Assembly (NCBI GenBank): GCA_002307315.1 | Contig: DBTZ01000027.1 | Coordinates: 1-24,233 of the forward strand | DNA length: 24,233 nt | DNA from: Alphaproteobacteria bacterium UBA1303 | GTDB taxonomy: Bacteria > Pseudomonadota > Alphaproteobacteria > Micropepsales > Micropepsaceae | Direction of reading: 5' to 3' | In this document: in pieces, positions 1 to 6,293 of the stretch | Numbering within the stretch: the stretch's first letter is position 1 | How the letters are laid out: each line of letters begins with the position of its first letter | Notes under the pieces: generated by a model | The model's database searches: none | Seen by the model: only the letters and a program-made list of their open reading frames with translations | What the model was told of the DNA's origin: nothing | Position numbers and translations under genes: made by a program

Positions 1-38
1 CTGCATTCTGCACGGGGGACAAAGTACACTGAGGCCTT

Positions 39-142
39 TAGAGCGACGGACGTTCAAACGCGATCAGTGCGTCGCTCTAGCTCTTTGTTTTGTCGCAGCT
101 TTACGCGCAAAACCGATTCCACTTTTGCGTTCGTTGCTCTAG
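39..142 (+). repeat. Two-dyad intergenic repeat (RIME-like), copy 1
   Basis: The element has two dyads. The first pairs TAGAGCGAC (39-47) with GTCGCTCTA (71-79). The second pairs CGCAAAA (106-112) with TTTTGCG (123-129), and the element ends in GCTCTAG (136-142). CTAG occurs both at the internal junction (77-80) and at the end. The layout, with a TTTGTTTTG box between the dyads and ATTCCACTT inside the second, resembles the mosaic intergenic elements common in Alphaproteobacteria (RIME type). It lies downstream of the esterase gene. A degenerate copy in the same orientation lies upstream of that gene. The family assignment is from memory of the general design, not from a search. Confidence 0.7.
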
Positions 143-146
143 GCCG

Positions 147-169
147 AAGGACTTTTTCACGGACGACTA
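147..169 (-). repeat. 23-bp repeat starting at the esterase stop codon; matches the window's right end
   Basis: Read on the minus strand, this begins with the esterase stop codon TAG and continues TCGTCCGTGAAAAAGTCC and TT. The same 23 bases occur on the plus strand at 24211-24233, starting at the TAG stop of the ETF-QO gene. The two copies therefore form a perfect inverted repeat across the window and have the same orientation relative to their genes. The bases before TAG differ between copies, so the shared segment begins at the stop codon. Confidence 0.85.
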
Positions 170-1324
170 TTTTGCTTCCGCCGCGGCAAAACCCGGCAGC
201 TTAGCGAGGCGGTCGATCACAAGCTGTGCCAATACGCCCTCGTCCTTGAGCGAAGGATGGGCGTGACAGGCGGAAAATTCGATCCCGCCGACCGGCACGA
301 TTTCGAAATCGGCGAACCCGCCCGCTTTCAGACCTTCGGCCACCCGGTTTACCGCGTCGGACAGCTCGCCCTCGGCCGTGACGGTGGCCAGCAGTAGAAA
401 ATGCGCTTGGGGCTGGCTTTCGTGCAGGCGCCGCACGAAAGCGGCGTAGGTCTTGACGAAATCGGCACGCAAATCTTCGCGCGTGGCCCACGGCTCGGTT
501 GCGCCCAGCGGGGTCGAGAAATCGTTGGTGCCGAGATAGATCACGATCGCATCCGGCTTCCAGCCGCCATCGTCCGCCGGCGAGGCCCCGTCGAACAAAG
601 CGTAACCGTACAGCCACGGTAGGGTCTTGCCGGGATCGAAATTGGCGTAGTTGCGCACGATACCGTGGCCGGAATTGGCGGCGATCCGATAGGCGGCACC
701 GAAATGCTTGGCCACCTTAGGAGCAAAGGCGCGCGAGGTATCGGTGGTCTCGGCAACGTCGGCGGCGGTACAGTTCCGTCCGCGCGAGGCGTTGCCGTAG
801 CCGACGGTATAGGAATCGCCGATAAACTCGATGGCCTTGGCGTAACGCGGCGCCGGCAGCGCTTGGTCGGCCGACGGCACGAAAAAGCCGTCGAAGGTGC
901 CGGTCGAGCTTTGGGTTTCGCTGATTTTCTCCAGCCGCACGGTATGGCGCCCCGCACCGAGGTTTTTCAGCGCCATCGTCGTCTTGCCCGGCTTGGTCAG
1001 GGTCAGTTTGTGGCCGCCGTCGACGAAGAGATAAAGGGCGTTCCGATCGTCGTCGACCTTCACGTCCACTTCGTCGCCGGTGAAATTCGCCTCGAAATAG
1101 ACGCCCGGCCAAGCATAGGTATAGGCATCCGCACCGACGGACGGCACCGGCGACGGCGACGGCATCGCAAACAGCCGTTCCAGCCAGGTGGCGGATTCCG
1201 CCGGGGCCGCGGCGACCGCGGCCTGCCTGACCGTGCGCCCGCCGACATAGACGTCGAGCGCCGCCCCGCCGGCCATCGCCGGCATGGCCGCGACCAACCA
1301 AGCCAATGCTGCATAGATCTTCAT
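167..1324 (-). CDS. Secreted SGNH/GDSL esterase, carbohydrate esterase family 2-like
   Basis: This 385-residue protein is probably an exported carbohydrate deacetylase. Residues 1-18 form a signal peptide with likely cleavage after AMA. Residues about 60-150 look like the beta-sandwich (jelly-roll) domain that precedes the catalytic domain in CE2 enzymes. The SGNH domain follows: GDSYTVGYG with the nucleophile Ser171, ANSGHG near 217-221, GTND with Asn267, and CHAHPS with the probable catalytic His356. A start at 1324 is chosen over the longer frame (1372) because GGGAGGG lies just upstream and the signal peptide then sits at the N-terminus. Family CE2 acts on acetylated sugars and xylan; the substrate here is inferred. 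The gene is flanked by two copies of an intergenic repeat and is divergent from an AraC-type regulator, which may control it. The stop codon is the first three bases of another repeat. Confidence 0.85.
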   Translation of the reverse strand: MKIYAALAWLVAAMPAMAGGAALDVYVGGRTVRQAAVAAAPAESATWLERLFAMPSPSPVPSVGADAYTYAWPGVYFEANFTGDEVDVKVDDDRNALYLFVDGGHKLTLTKPGKTTMALKNLGAGRHTVRLEKISETQSSTGTFDGFFVPSADQALPAPRYAKAIEFIGDSYTVGYGNASRGRNCTAADVAETTDTSRAFAPKVAKHFGAAYRIAANSGHGIVRNYANFDPGKTLPWLYGYALFDGASPADDGGWKPDAIVIYLGTNDFSTPLGATEPWATREDLRADFVKTYAAFVRRLHESQPQAHFLLLATVTAEGELSDAVNRVAEGLKAGGFADFEIVPVGGIEFSACHAHPSLKDEGVLAQLVIDRLAKLPGFAAAEAK

Positions 1325-1347
1325 CCGGTATGCCCTCCCCCGCGGCC

Positions 1348-1430
1348 CTAGAGCGCCGCGCCGCTCTATCATTTTGTTTTAGCGCAATTTTCCGCGCAAA
1401 AGTGAACACATATTTGCGCACGTTGCTCGA
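1348..1430 (+). repeat. Two-dyad intergenic repeat, degenerate copy 2
   Basis: TAGAGCG (1349-1355) pairs with CGCTCTA (1362-1368), followed by an ATTTTGTTTT box, and then GCGCAAA (1394-1400) pairs with TTTGCGC (1413-1419). The element ends in GTTGCTCG, a decayed form of the GTTGCTCTAG that ends copy 1 at 39-142. Both copies have the same orientation and flank the esterase gene. This one occupies the 5' leader of the esterase, just beyond its ribosome binding site, so it may affect that transcript. Confidence 0.65.
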
Positions 1431-1508
1431 AATACCCATAGCATTGAAATGGATATGGCTTCGTGTAGTATGCGGATGTTTTTGCCGTCATCGGGCAAGG
1501 CTTTTTGT

Positions 1509-2480
1509 ATGATCAAAATGCACTGTGACACCGTTGATCGGTTCGAAGCGTTTGAAGAGACGTTCCTTTCGTTTTGTCCCGAAGCGACGGTCTTTCCCAA
1601 TCGATCGCCCAATCGATCGAACGAGAAATTCGAATGGAAAGGGCAACTGTCTTCCCGCGGCGGGTGTTCGCTTTGGCAGATGCAGAGCAGCCGTGCCTGG
1701 ACGACGGTTTTCCGTAACGGGCACAAGCACCTAAGCGTGGTTTTTCCGCTGGTCGGGGCGGTAGAGGCCGAAATTCGCAACCGAATCGTATCGTTCGAAC
1801 CCGGTACCGCCTTTCTAGCCGCCGAAACCGACATCCCGCGCATGCGCAGAGAGAACGGCAGCAAACACGAGCATGTGACATTCCATTGGAGCCTCGCCGA
1901 AGCCGACAGGGTTTTATCGTCCGTCTTTCCCGACACCACACTGAGCGAAATAGAACTGCGGCCGAAGATCGATCTGACCAATGCGAGCGGCCATTTTTTC
2001 TATCAGTTGGCCGATATGGTCGCGGCGGGCGTACGCGACGGAAACCACATATCCCCCCAGTCGATGGCGCTTTTGAGCGAAGCGGCCTTACGCCAAGCCT
2101 TCGAACTCGGGTTGCCGCAGATGATGGAGCGGTATGCGCGGCACAGACAGCATATCGTTCCTCGGCACATTAAGCGGGCGGTCGATTACATGCACGCGAA
2201 TCTGTGCAACCCGGTCCGGATGAGCGACGTCGCCATAACCTGCGGGACCAGCATCAGGGCGATCGAGCTCGGTTTCAAATCGTTCATCAATGCCACCCCG
2301 GCGGCGCATTTGCGGCAGTTGCGGCTTAAGGCGGCGCGAACGGAATTGCTGGACCTGCACAATCCCGCCGGCGTCACGGAAATCGCCCGTAAATACGGGT
2401 TTGCCAACGGCAGCCGTTTTTCGGCCCTGTATCGGGCGGTATACGGCGAATTGCCGTCCGAGACGGTGCAGCGAAAATAA
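1509..2480 (+). CDS. AraC-family transcriptional regulator
   Basis: This 323-residue protein has an N-terminal sensing region (about 20-190, like the AraC_binding_2 type) and a C-terminal AraC/XylS double helix-turn-helix (about 220-320). The second half of the DNA-binding domain is typical: LRLKAARTELL, then VTEIARKYGFAN, then FSALYRAVYGELPS. The first helix pair is recognisable but less canonical. The start at 1509 is preferred over 1449 because GGCAAGG sits about 8 bases upstream of it. The gene is divergent from the esterase, a common arrangement for a regulator and its target; that link is inferred. Its last 107 bases overlap the 3' end of the convergent hemerythrin gene. Confidence 0.85.
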   Translation: MIKMHCDTVDRFEAFEETFLSFCPEATVFPNRSPNRSNEKFEWKGQLSSRGGCSLWQMQSSRAWTTVFRNGHKHLSVVFPLVGAVEAEIRNRIVSFEPGTAFLAAETDIPRMRRENGSKHEHVTFHWSLAEADRVLSSVFPDTTLSEIELRPKIDLTNASGHFFYQLADMVAAGVRDGNHISPQSMALLSEAALRQAFELGLPQMMERYARHRQHIVPRHIKRAVDYMHANLCNPVRMSDVAITCGTSIRAIELGFKSFINATPAAHLRQLRLKAARTELLDLHNPAGVTEIARKYGFANGSRFSALYRAVYGELPSETVQRK

Positions 2481-2892
2481 AACCGCACACCTTCATCCCG
2501 GCGAGATACCGGCCGAATGCACGGTCGAACGTCATGGCATGCTCGGCGAACCAATCGGCAAGCAGAAGCGCGAGTTCGGCCGCGCATTTCCTTTCGTTCC
2601 CACCCGGGAAAGCGCGCCCGAAGGCCGCCAATTCCGCCAGCAACCGCCGATGATCCTGCCGATGCGTTTCGGCGTCGGGATACCCGAAGACCTCGAAAAA
2701 ACATTCTTCGCGGGCGATGTCGGCCTGAGCGAAACTTGCGACATCGCGCGCGACGGCGGCAATCGAGCCGACCGGTTCGTCGCCGATGCTCCAGTCGTAG
2801 AGATCGTTGGCCCGGGCAAACAGCCGACGGTGCCCGTCATCGAGCATATTGATGCCCTGAGCGTAGGCGCTCTTCCATTCCAGTAGCGGCAT
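2374..2892 (-). CDS. Bacteriohemerythrin-like protein with one iron ligand replaced
   Basis: This is a four-helix diiron oxygen-binding protein of the bacterial hemerythrin family, predicted cytosolic. Visible ligand positions are His21, Glu62, His77, His81, His118 and Asp123, with the spacing expected of the family. The family motif HFxxEE reads DIAREE here, so the usual second histidine is Asp58. The family domain is about 130 residues, but this reading frame runs to 172. The last 35 or so residues are read antisense through the end of the araC-type gene and are probably not a conserved domain. A PAS signalling gene lies 193 bases upstream on the same strand, which suggests an oxygen-sensing pair. 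No strong ribosome binding site precedes the start. Confidence 0.8.
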   Translation of the reverse strand: MPLLEWKSAYAQGINMLDDGHRRLFARANDLYDWSIGDEPVGSIAAVARDVASFAQADIAREECFFEVFGYPDAETHRQDHRRLLAELAAFGRAFPGGNERKCAAELALLLADWFAEHAMTFDRAFGRYLAGMKVCGFIFAAPSRTAIRRIPPDTGPKNGCRWQTRIYGRFP

Positions 2893-2989
2893 TTTACGAT
2901 CTTAAGGGCGACTTCCTGCCGGCAAACTTGCGAAAACCCGGCTGGCGGATCGTGGTCAGTGCCGCACCGCGACGCAACGACGGTTTGCA

Positions 2990-3021
2990 CCGTGCGTACG
3001 ATTGTTTCGCAATACGCACGG
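2990..3021. repeat. Hairpin between the PAS and hemerythrin genes
   Basis: CCGTGCGTA (2990-2998) pairs perfectly with TACGCACGG (3013-3021) around a 14-base loop. It lies 65-96 bases past the stop of the PAS gene and about 100 bases before the hemerythrin start. No T-run follows it on the minus strand, so it is not a canonical terminator. It could instead be an mRNA processing or stability element. Confidence 0.5.
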
Positions 3022-3085
3022 CGTATTCGCTTTTTGTCCGTACCCGCCCGGCGGAAAAGCCGATGCCCCCCGTGGCCGTCGTCCG

Positions 3086-4327
3086 CTACGCTGCGGATTG
3101 CAGCGCGCCGACGATGCCATCCGCATCGCTGCGCATCTCGAAACTCTGACCTTCGATCTTGCCCAGACTGACGGAGACGGCGGTTTGAAACACCTTCAAT
3201 TCTTCGATCAACGCTCCAAGTTCGCTCTGGCCGATCTGTAGCCGCGCGGCATCGACCTTGCCCATGATGCGGATCACCTCGAGGTTGATAGCGCACTGCT
3301 TCATCCGTCGGTAGTCGTCGTCGAACGATTGGAGAATGCATCGGATGGACGACAGGCCGTCCCCGGCCAGGCGCCGATATTCGTCGCACTGCGCCCGCAG
3401 CATATCGGCCTCGCCTTGCTGCCCCGCCCGTTCGGATGCGGCAGTCTCGTCGGTATGAAAGGCAAGAATTTCGTCCTGGATTTTAGCCGCACAAAGAAGA
3501 AATTGCCCCTCGCAGATTTGGCGGAAAACGGCCGCGGCCGACTTGCCGAAGGTATCGATTTCGGACTGGGTTCCCGCCGCCACCTTGCTGAAATTGCTCG
3601 AAATCACGCCGATGGACGTTCCGTCCCGACCCAAATGGGCCGACTGGATCTGAAGATTGAGCGGCACGTAGCGGTTGGCCTCGTAGGTAGAGACGATCTG
3701 CGCGATTTCCTTCTGCATGGCCCGAGCGTTGTCGGTCATATCGGCAAAACGATCGACGAAGCTCTGCCGGCGACGGCCGAGCCGGTCGTCGCGCGCGGCC
3801 AACTCCTCGCGGATGGCAACGGCCATGAAAGTTTCGTAGTCGTCGAAGCCCAACGCCTGGATCTCCGCCTTGAGGCGCTCCATGCTTTCCGGCGGCGACA
3901 ACGCGTTATTCTGCTCGACGGCGAGCAGCGTGCGATAGACTTGCCGCACGAGGGGAAACATCGCACTCGACGGCTTGATGCGCACCGACAGGTATCCCCC
4001 GTCGACCGGCGTGAATACCGCGAAGACCCAATACTGTCTTCCATCCTTGGCGCGGTTCTTCACATAGGCGCCGAGCGGTCTTCCCGCCTCGAGAAAATCC
4101 CATAGCAATCGAAACACGCCGCGCGGCATGTCGGGATGACGGACGATACTGTGCGGACGCCCCACCAGTTCGTCCCAGCCGTATTGACTGGTGCGCTGAA
4201 AGACGCTGTTGCCGGACAGAATCACGCCGCTCTTGTCGGTCCGCGAGTAAAACAACTCCGCAAACGAAAAAGGAACCGCCGTATCGTCGGTATCCCCGTC
4301 CGAAGCCCTCGTCGCCGTTTCGTCCAT
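3086..4327 (-). CDS. Soluble Aer-like PAS signalling protein with a degenerate chemoreceptor tip
   Basis: This 413-residue protein has an Aer-type PAS domain at about 22-118, including the RHPDMP signature (63-68) and the DGRQYWVFAVFTPV strand. The rest is mostly helical. Residues about 222-258 (LNLQIQSAHLGRDG, then IGVISSNFSKVA) recall the hairpin tip of methyl-accepting chemotaxis proteins (LNAAIEAARAGE and FAVVADEVRKLA), but most CheA/CheW contact residues are changed. I see no transmembrane segment or HAMP domain. Aer PAS domains usually carry FAD and sense redox or oxygen; cofactor binding here is not shown. AGGGAG five bases before the ATG supports the start. The downstream hemerythrin is a likely functional partner. 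Confidence 0.75.
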   Translation of the reverse strand: MDETATRASDGDTDDTAVPFSFAELFYSRTDKSGVILSGNSVFQRTSQYGWDELVGRPHSIVRHPDMPRGVFRLLWDFLEAGRPLGAYVKNRAKDGRQYWVFAVFTPVDGGYLSVRIKPSSAMFPLVRQVYRTLLAVEQNNALSPPESMERLKAEIQALGFDDYETFMAVAIREELAARDDRLGRRRQSFVDRFADMTDNARAMQKEIAQIVSTYEANRYVPLNLQIQSAHLGRDGTSIGVISSNFSKVAAGTQSEIDTFGKSAAAVFRQICEGQFLLCAAKIQDEILAFHTDETAASERAGQQGEADMLRAQCDEYRRLAGDGLSSIRCILQSFDDDYRRMKQCAINLEVIRIMGKVDAARLQIGQSELGALIEELKVFQTAVSVSLGKIEGQSFEMRSDADGIVGALQSAA

Positions 4328-4345
4328 ATCGTCTCCCTACGCGAT

Positions 4346-4363
4346 CCGTCGGCGAACCGACGG
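4346..4363. repeat. Small hairpin in the PAS gene leader
   Basis: CCGTCGG (4346-4352) and CCGACGG (4357-4363) form a perfect 7-bp stem with a CGAA loop, 19 bases upstream of the PAS gene start. It would lie in the 5' leader of that mRNA. No function is assigned. Confidence 0.45.
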
Positions 4364-4601
4364 CAACACCCACACGCGACCGGCAACGGCACGATTTTTA
4401 TGCGCTTCGCGTACGGCCGCGACCAACCATGCACAAAGAGAATTTAATAAGTATCCAAGATGCCGCGATAAAGGTTGCGTTTACGATACAAAAAACATAT
4501 GGGTTGTATTATTTCTATTACAGGTTGAATAATGCGCAACACAATCTCGTCTGCGGTACAAAGGCGGATTGAAGAAACGAAGAAACCGCCCCTCGCCTTG
4601 C

Positions 4602-5069
4602 TTAAAAATCCTTGTTGCGCAGCAGATGGGTCGGGATGGCGAGCCCGGCGCCGATGGCGCCCAAGGTGAAGATCACCCGCAGCATGTATTCCATCGCCAG
4701 CACGATGGTGGCGACCTCGTTTTCGGGGTGGGGCGCGGTGACGGCAAACAGGCCGAGGATCGCCTGGCTCATGAAGGCGCCGGGCACCATAGGGATGCAG
4801 CCCGCCAGCGCCACCGCATTGCTGGCCGCGCCCAGCCAAATGCGCACGAAGCGTACCGCGCAGGATGCGGCAATCGCCGCGGCGAAGGAGGCCGCCTCCA
4901 GGCTCCAGCCCGCCTGCAGGCCCAATGTGCGCACGCCGAGCGCCAAAGCGCCCGCTGCCATCGCCCACACCAGCGTCTTGGGGCCGATGTTGAACAACAC
5001 GCCGAACCCGGCGGCGGCGATCGCCCCGAACAGCGCCTGATGGAGAAGATGCAGCAGGCCGGCGTCCAT
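4602..5069 (-). CDS. ThrE-type exporter, small membrane subunit (YjjB/DUF3815-like)
   Basis: This 155-residue, very hydrophobic protein has about four or five membrane segments and matches the C-terminal half of threonine/serine exporter ThrE, close to YjjB in length. Recognisable family features are the FNIGPKTLVWA strand-to-helix region and the conserved GCIPMVPGAFM motif (90-100). The ATG at 5069 shares one base with the stop of the upstream partner (TGATG), so the two are probably translationally coupled and form one transporter. In the E. coli YjjP/YjjB system the pair is reported to export small carboxylates or amino acids; the substrate here is unknown. Confidence 0.85.
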   Translation of the reverse strand: MDAGLLHLLHQALFGAIAAAGFGVLFNIGPKTLVWAMAAGALALGVRTLGLQAGWSLEAASFAAAIAASCAVRFVRIWLGAASNAVALAGCIPMVPGAFMSQAILGLFAVTAPHPENEVATIVLAMEYMLRVIFTLGAIGAGLAIPTHLLRNKDF

Positions 5070-5860
5070 CAGCCCACCCCCAGCAGAACTTCGGCGATCC
5101 ACACGCCGACGGTGGCGAAGATCATCACCATCAGCACGGTGACCGCGCGGGCGCTGCCCATCGCAGGGTATCCGTCCATGATGTCGGTCTGGGCGTTGGT
5201 GGCGGGAACCCCGGGCACCAGCAAAAGGATCGATGCCATCATCGCCAGAGGTACGGTCTTGCTGCCCAAAAGTTGCGATCCGAACCCGCCCAGGCCGGAG
5301 GCCAAAAAGGCGATGACCGCCCCGATGACGTAATAGTTCAAGCCCCGCACCCGCAAATGATGGCGGACGTACTGGCCGACGCATCCGGCAAGCAGCACCG
5401 GCCCGAACGCCGCCCAGTCGATGCCCAACAGCCGACCGAACGCAGCGCAGGCGATGCCCACCGCCACCGCCACGGTCGCCGGCGAATAGCGCGGGGTTTC
5501 GCGCGCCAGCCGGCCAAGTTCGGCTTCGACCGCATCCGCGCTCATGCCGCCTCGGGAAATCCGCACGCAGAAAGCGCGCAAGGCATGATCGAGCCGGTGG
5601 TTCACCCCGTGGGGACCGACCGACATCATCCGGGTGATGGTGTTGACGCCGTGCGAAACGGTGATCTCGTTCGAAGCGTGGCCGGTACGCAACCCTACGC
5701 ATTCGGCACCGAGACCACGGACGATCAGTTCGGTGCCTTCATGCACCACCTTGACCCGCGCCCCGCATTCGAGGAACAGCCGCGCCGCGTGCAGCGCCGC
5801 CATGGCGATGCGTTCGAGCTCGCGATGCTTCAAAAGGACGGGATCGGATGCTTCGGTCAT
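5069..5860 (-). CDS. ThrE-type exporter, large subunit (YjjP/DUF1212-like)
   Basis: This 263-residue protein has a soluble N-terminal part (about 1-115) and then about five membrane helices. The family core is visible: an N-terminal GHASNEITVSHG region, GLNYYVIGAVIAFLAS, and the LLLVPGVPATNAQTDIMDGY segment (about 218-237), which matches the conserved VPG motif of DUF1212. It corresponds to the N-terminal half of single-chain ThrE and to E. coli YjjP. The small subunit follows directly. The 429 bases upstream are filled with palindromes, so any promoter must lie within or next to them. No clear ribosome binding site is seen. Confidence 0.85.
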   Translation of the reverse strand: MTEASDPVLLKHRELERIAMAALHAARLFLECGARVKVVHEGTELIVRGLGAECVGLRTGHASNEITVSHGVNTITRMMSVGPHGVNHRLDHALRAFCVRISRGGMSADAVEAELGRLARETPRYSPATVAVAVGIACAAFGRLLGIDWAAFGPVLLAGCVGQYVRHHLRVRGLNYYVIGAVIAFLASGLGGFGSQLLGSKTVPLAMMASILLLVPGVPATNAQTDIMDGYPAMGSARAVTVLMVMIFATVGVWIAEVLLGVG

Positions 5861-5935
5861 ACCGGCGACGCGAAAGAACGACCGCTATCGGTTACGATAA
5901 TCCGCGCCGTTTGCCAAGCCGGGCGGGAATCCGCT

Positions 5936-5975
5936 TACAGTCAATTCCGGTCGTAAAAAACCGGAATTGACTGTA
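5936..5975. repeat. Perfect 15-bp inverted repeat
   Basis: TACAGTCAATTCCGG (5936-5950) and CCGGAATTGACTGTA (5961-5975) pair perfectly around a 10-base A-rich spacer. It lies 75 bases upstream of the exporter gene start and at the edge of the palindrome block. No T-run follows on either strand, so it is not an ordinary intrinsic terminator. It could be an operator for the exporter operon or another repeat unit. Confidence 0.7.
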
Positions 5976-6000
5976 GCTTTCCTGGTTGCCGCGCCTTTTG

Positions 6001-6039
6001 GCGGCGAATTGGATTCCACTTCGCCGGAATGCGCTCTAG
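6001..6039 (+). repeat. Half-copy of the two-dyad repeat (copy 3)
   Basis: GGCGAA (6003-6008) pairs with TTCGCC (6020-6025) around GGATTCCAC, and the unit ends GCGCTCTAG. This mirrors the second dyad of copy 1 (GATTCCACTT, then GCTCTAG at 136-142). Its terminal CTAG (6036-6039) is also the first four bases of the next palindrome, so the two elements share their junction. Confidence 0.5.
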
Positions 6040-6113
6040 TGGAGCAAATTTGACGTTTGAATCCCGCCCGCCGCCCCCTCGTGTTCAAACGTCAAATTCA
6101 AAAGCTCCACTAG
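6036..6113. repeat. CTAG-bounded long palindrome 1 (78 bp)
   Basis: CTAGTGGAGC (6036-6045) pairs with GCTCCACTAG (6104-6113). The inner arm 6047-6061 (ATTTGACGTTTGAA core) pairs over 15 bp with 6084-6098. A 22-base loop separates the arms and a small asymmetric bulge lies between outer and inner stems. It has the same length and design as palindrome 2 but a different inner sequence. Confidence 0.85.
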
Positions 6114-6126
6114 AAACATAAACTTG

Positions 6127-6204
6127 CTAGTGTCGTGGTTTCGAAGTTCGTTTTATTCTCTATATCGGCACGGGTAACGAACTTCGAAACCGAAACGACA
6201 CTAG
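6127..6204. repeat. CTAG-bounded long palindrome 2 (78 bp)
   Basis: CTAGTGTCGT (6127-6136) pairs with ACGACACTAG (6195-6204). The inner arm GGTTTCGAAGTTCGTT (6137-6152) pairs perfectly over 16 bp with 6176-6191. A 3-base bulge on the right arm separates the two stems. Total length and architecture match palindrome 1, and it starts 13 bases after palindrome 1 ends. Confidence 0.85.
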
Positions 6205-6218
6205 CATCAATAGGTTGG

Positions 6219-6293
6219 CTAGTGTCCTGACGATTCCGAAATCCGTAAGTGTCTGATATTAGAAATAAGTGGATTTCGGAATCGGACCACTAG
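6219..6293. repeat. CTAG-bounded long palindrome 3 (75 bp), overlapping the receptor stop codon
   Basis: CTAGTG (6219-6224) pairs with CACTAG (6288-6293), and CGATTCCGAAATCC (6231-6244) pairs perfectly with GGATTTCGGAATCG (6271-6284) around a 26-base loop. The right-hand CTAG contains, on the minus strand, the TAG stop codon of the TonB-dependent receptor (6290-6292). It may also serve as that gene's 3' end structure. Confidence 0.8.

Noticed and set aside
4571..4586. Tandem GAAGAAAC repeat past the exporter operon
   Set aside because: There are only two 8-base copies, too few to call a functional repeat. The nearby GGCGG/CCGCC pairing (4563-4567 with 4586-4590) is too weak to call a terminator with confidence.
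5936..6293. Palindrome block read as a CRISPR array
   Set aside because: The units are individually palindromic with different inner arms and no constant repeat alternating with spacers of equal length, and no cas gene is present.
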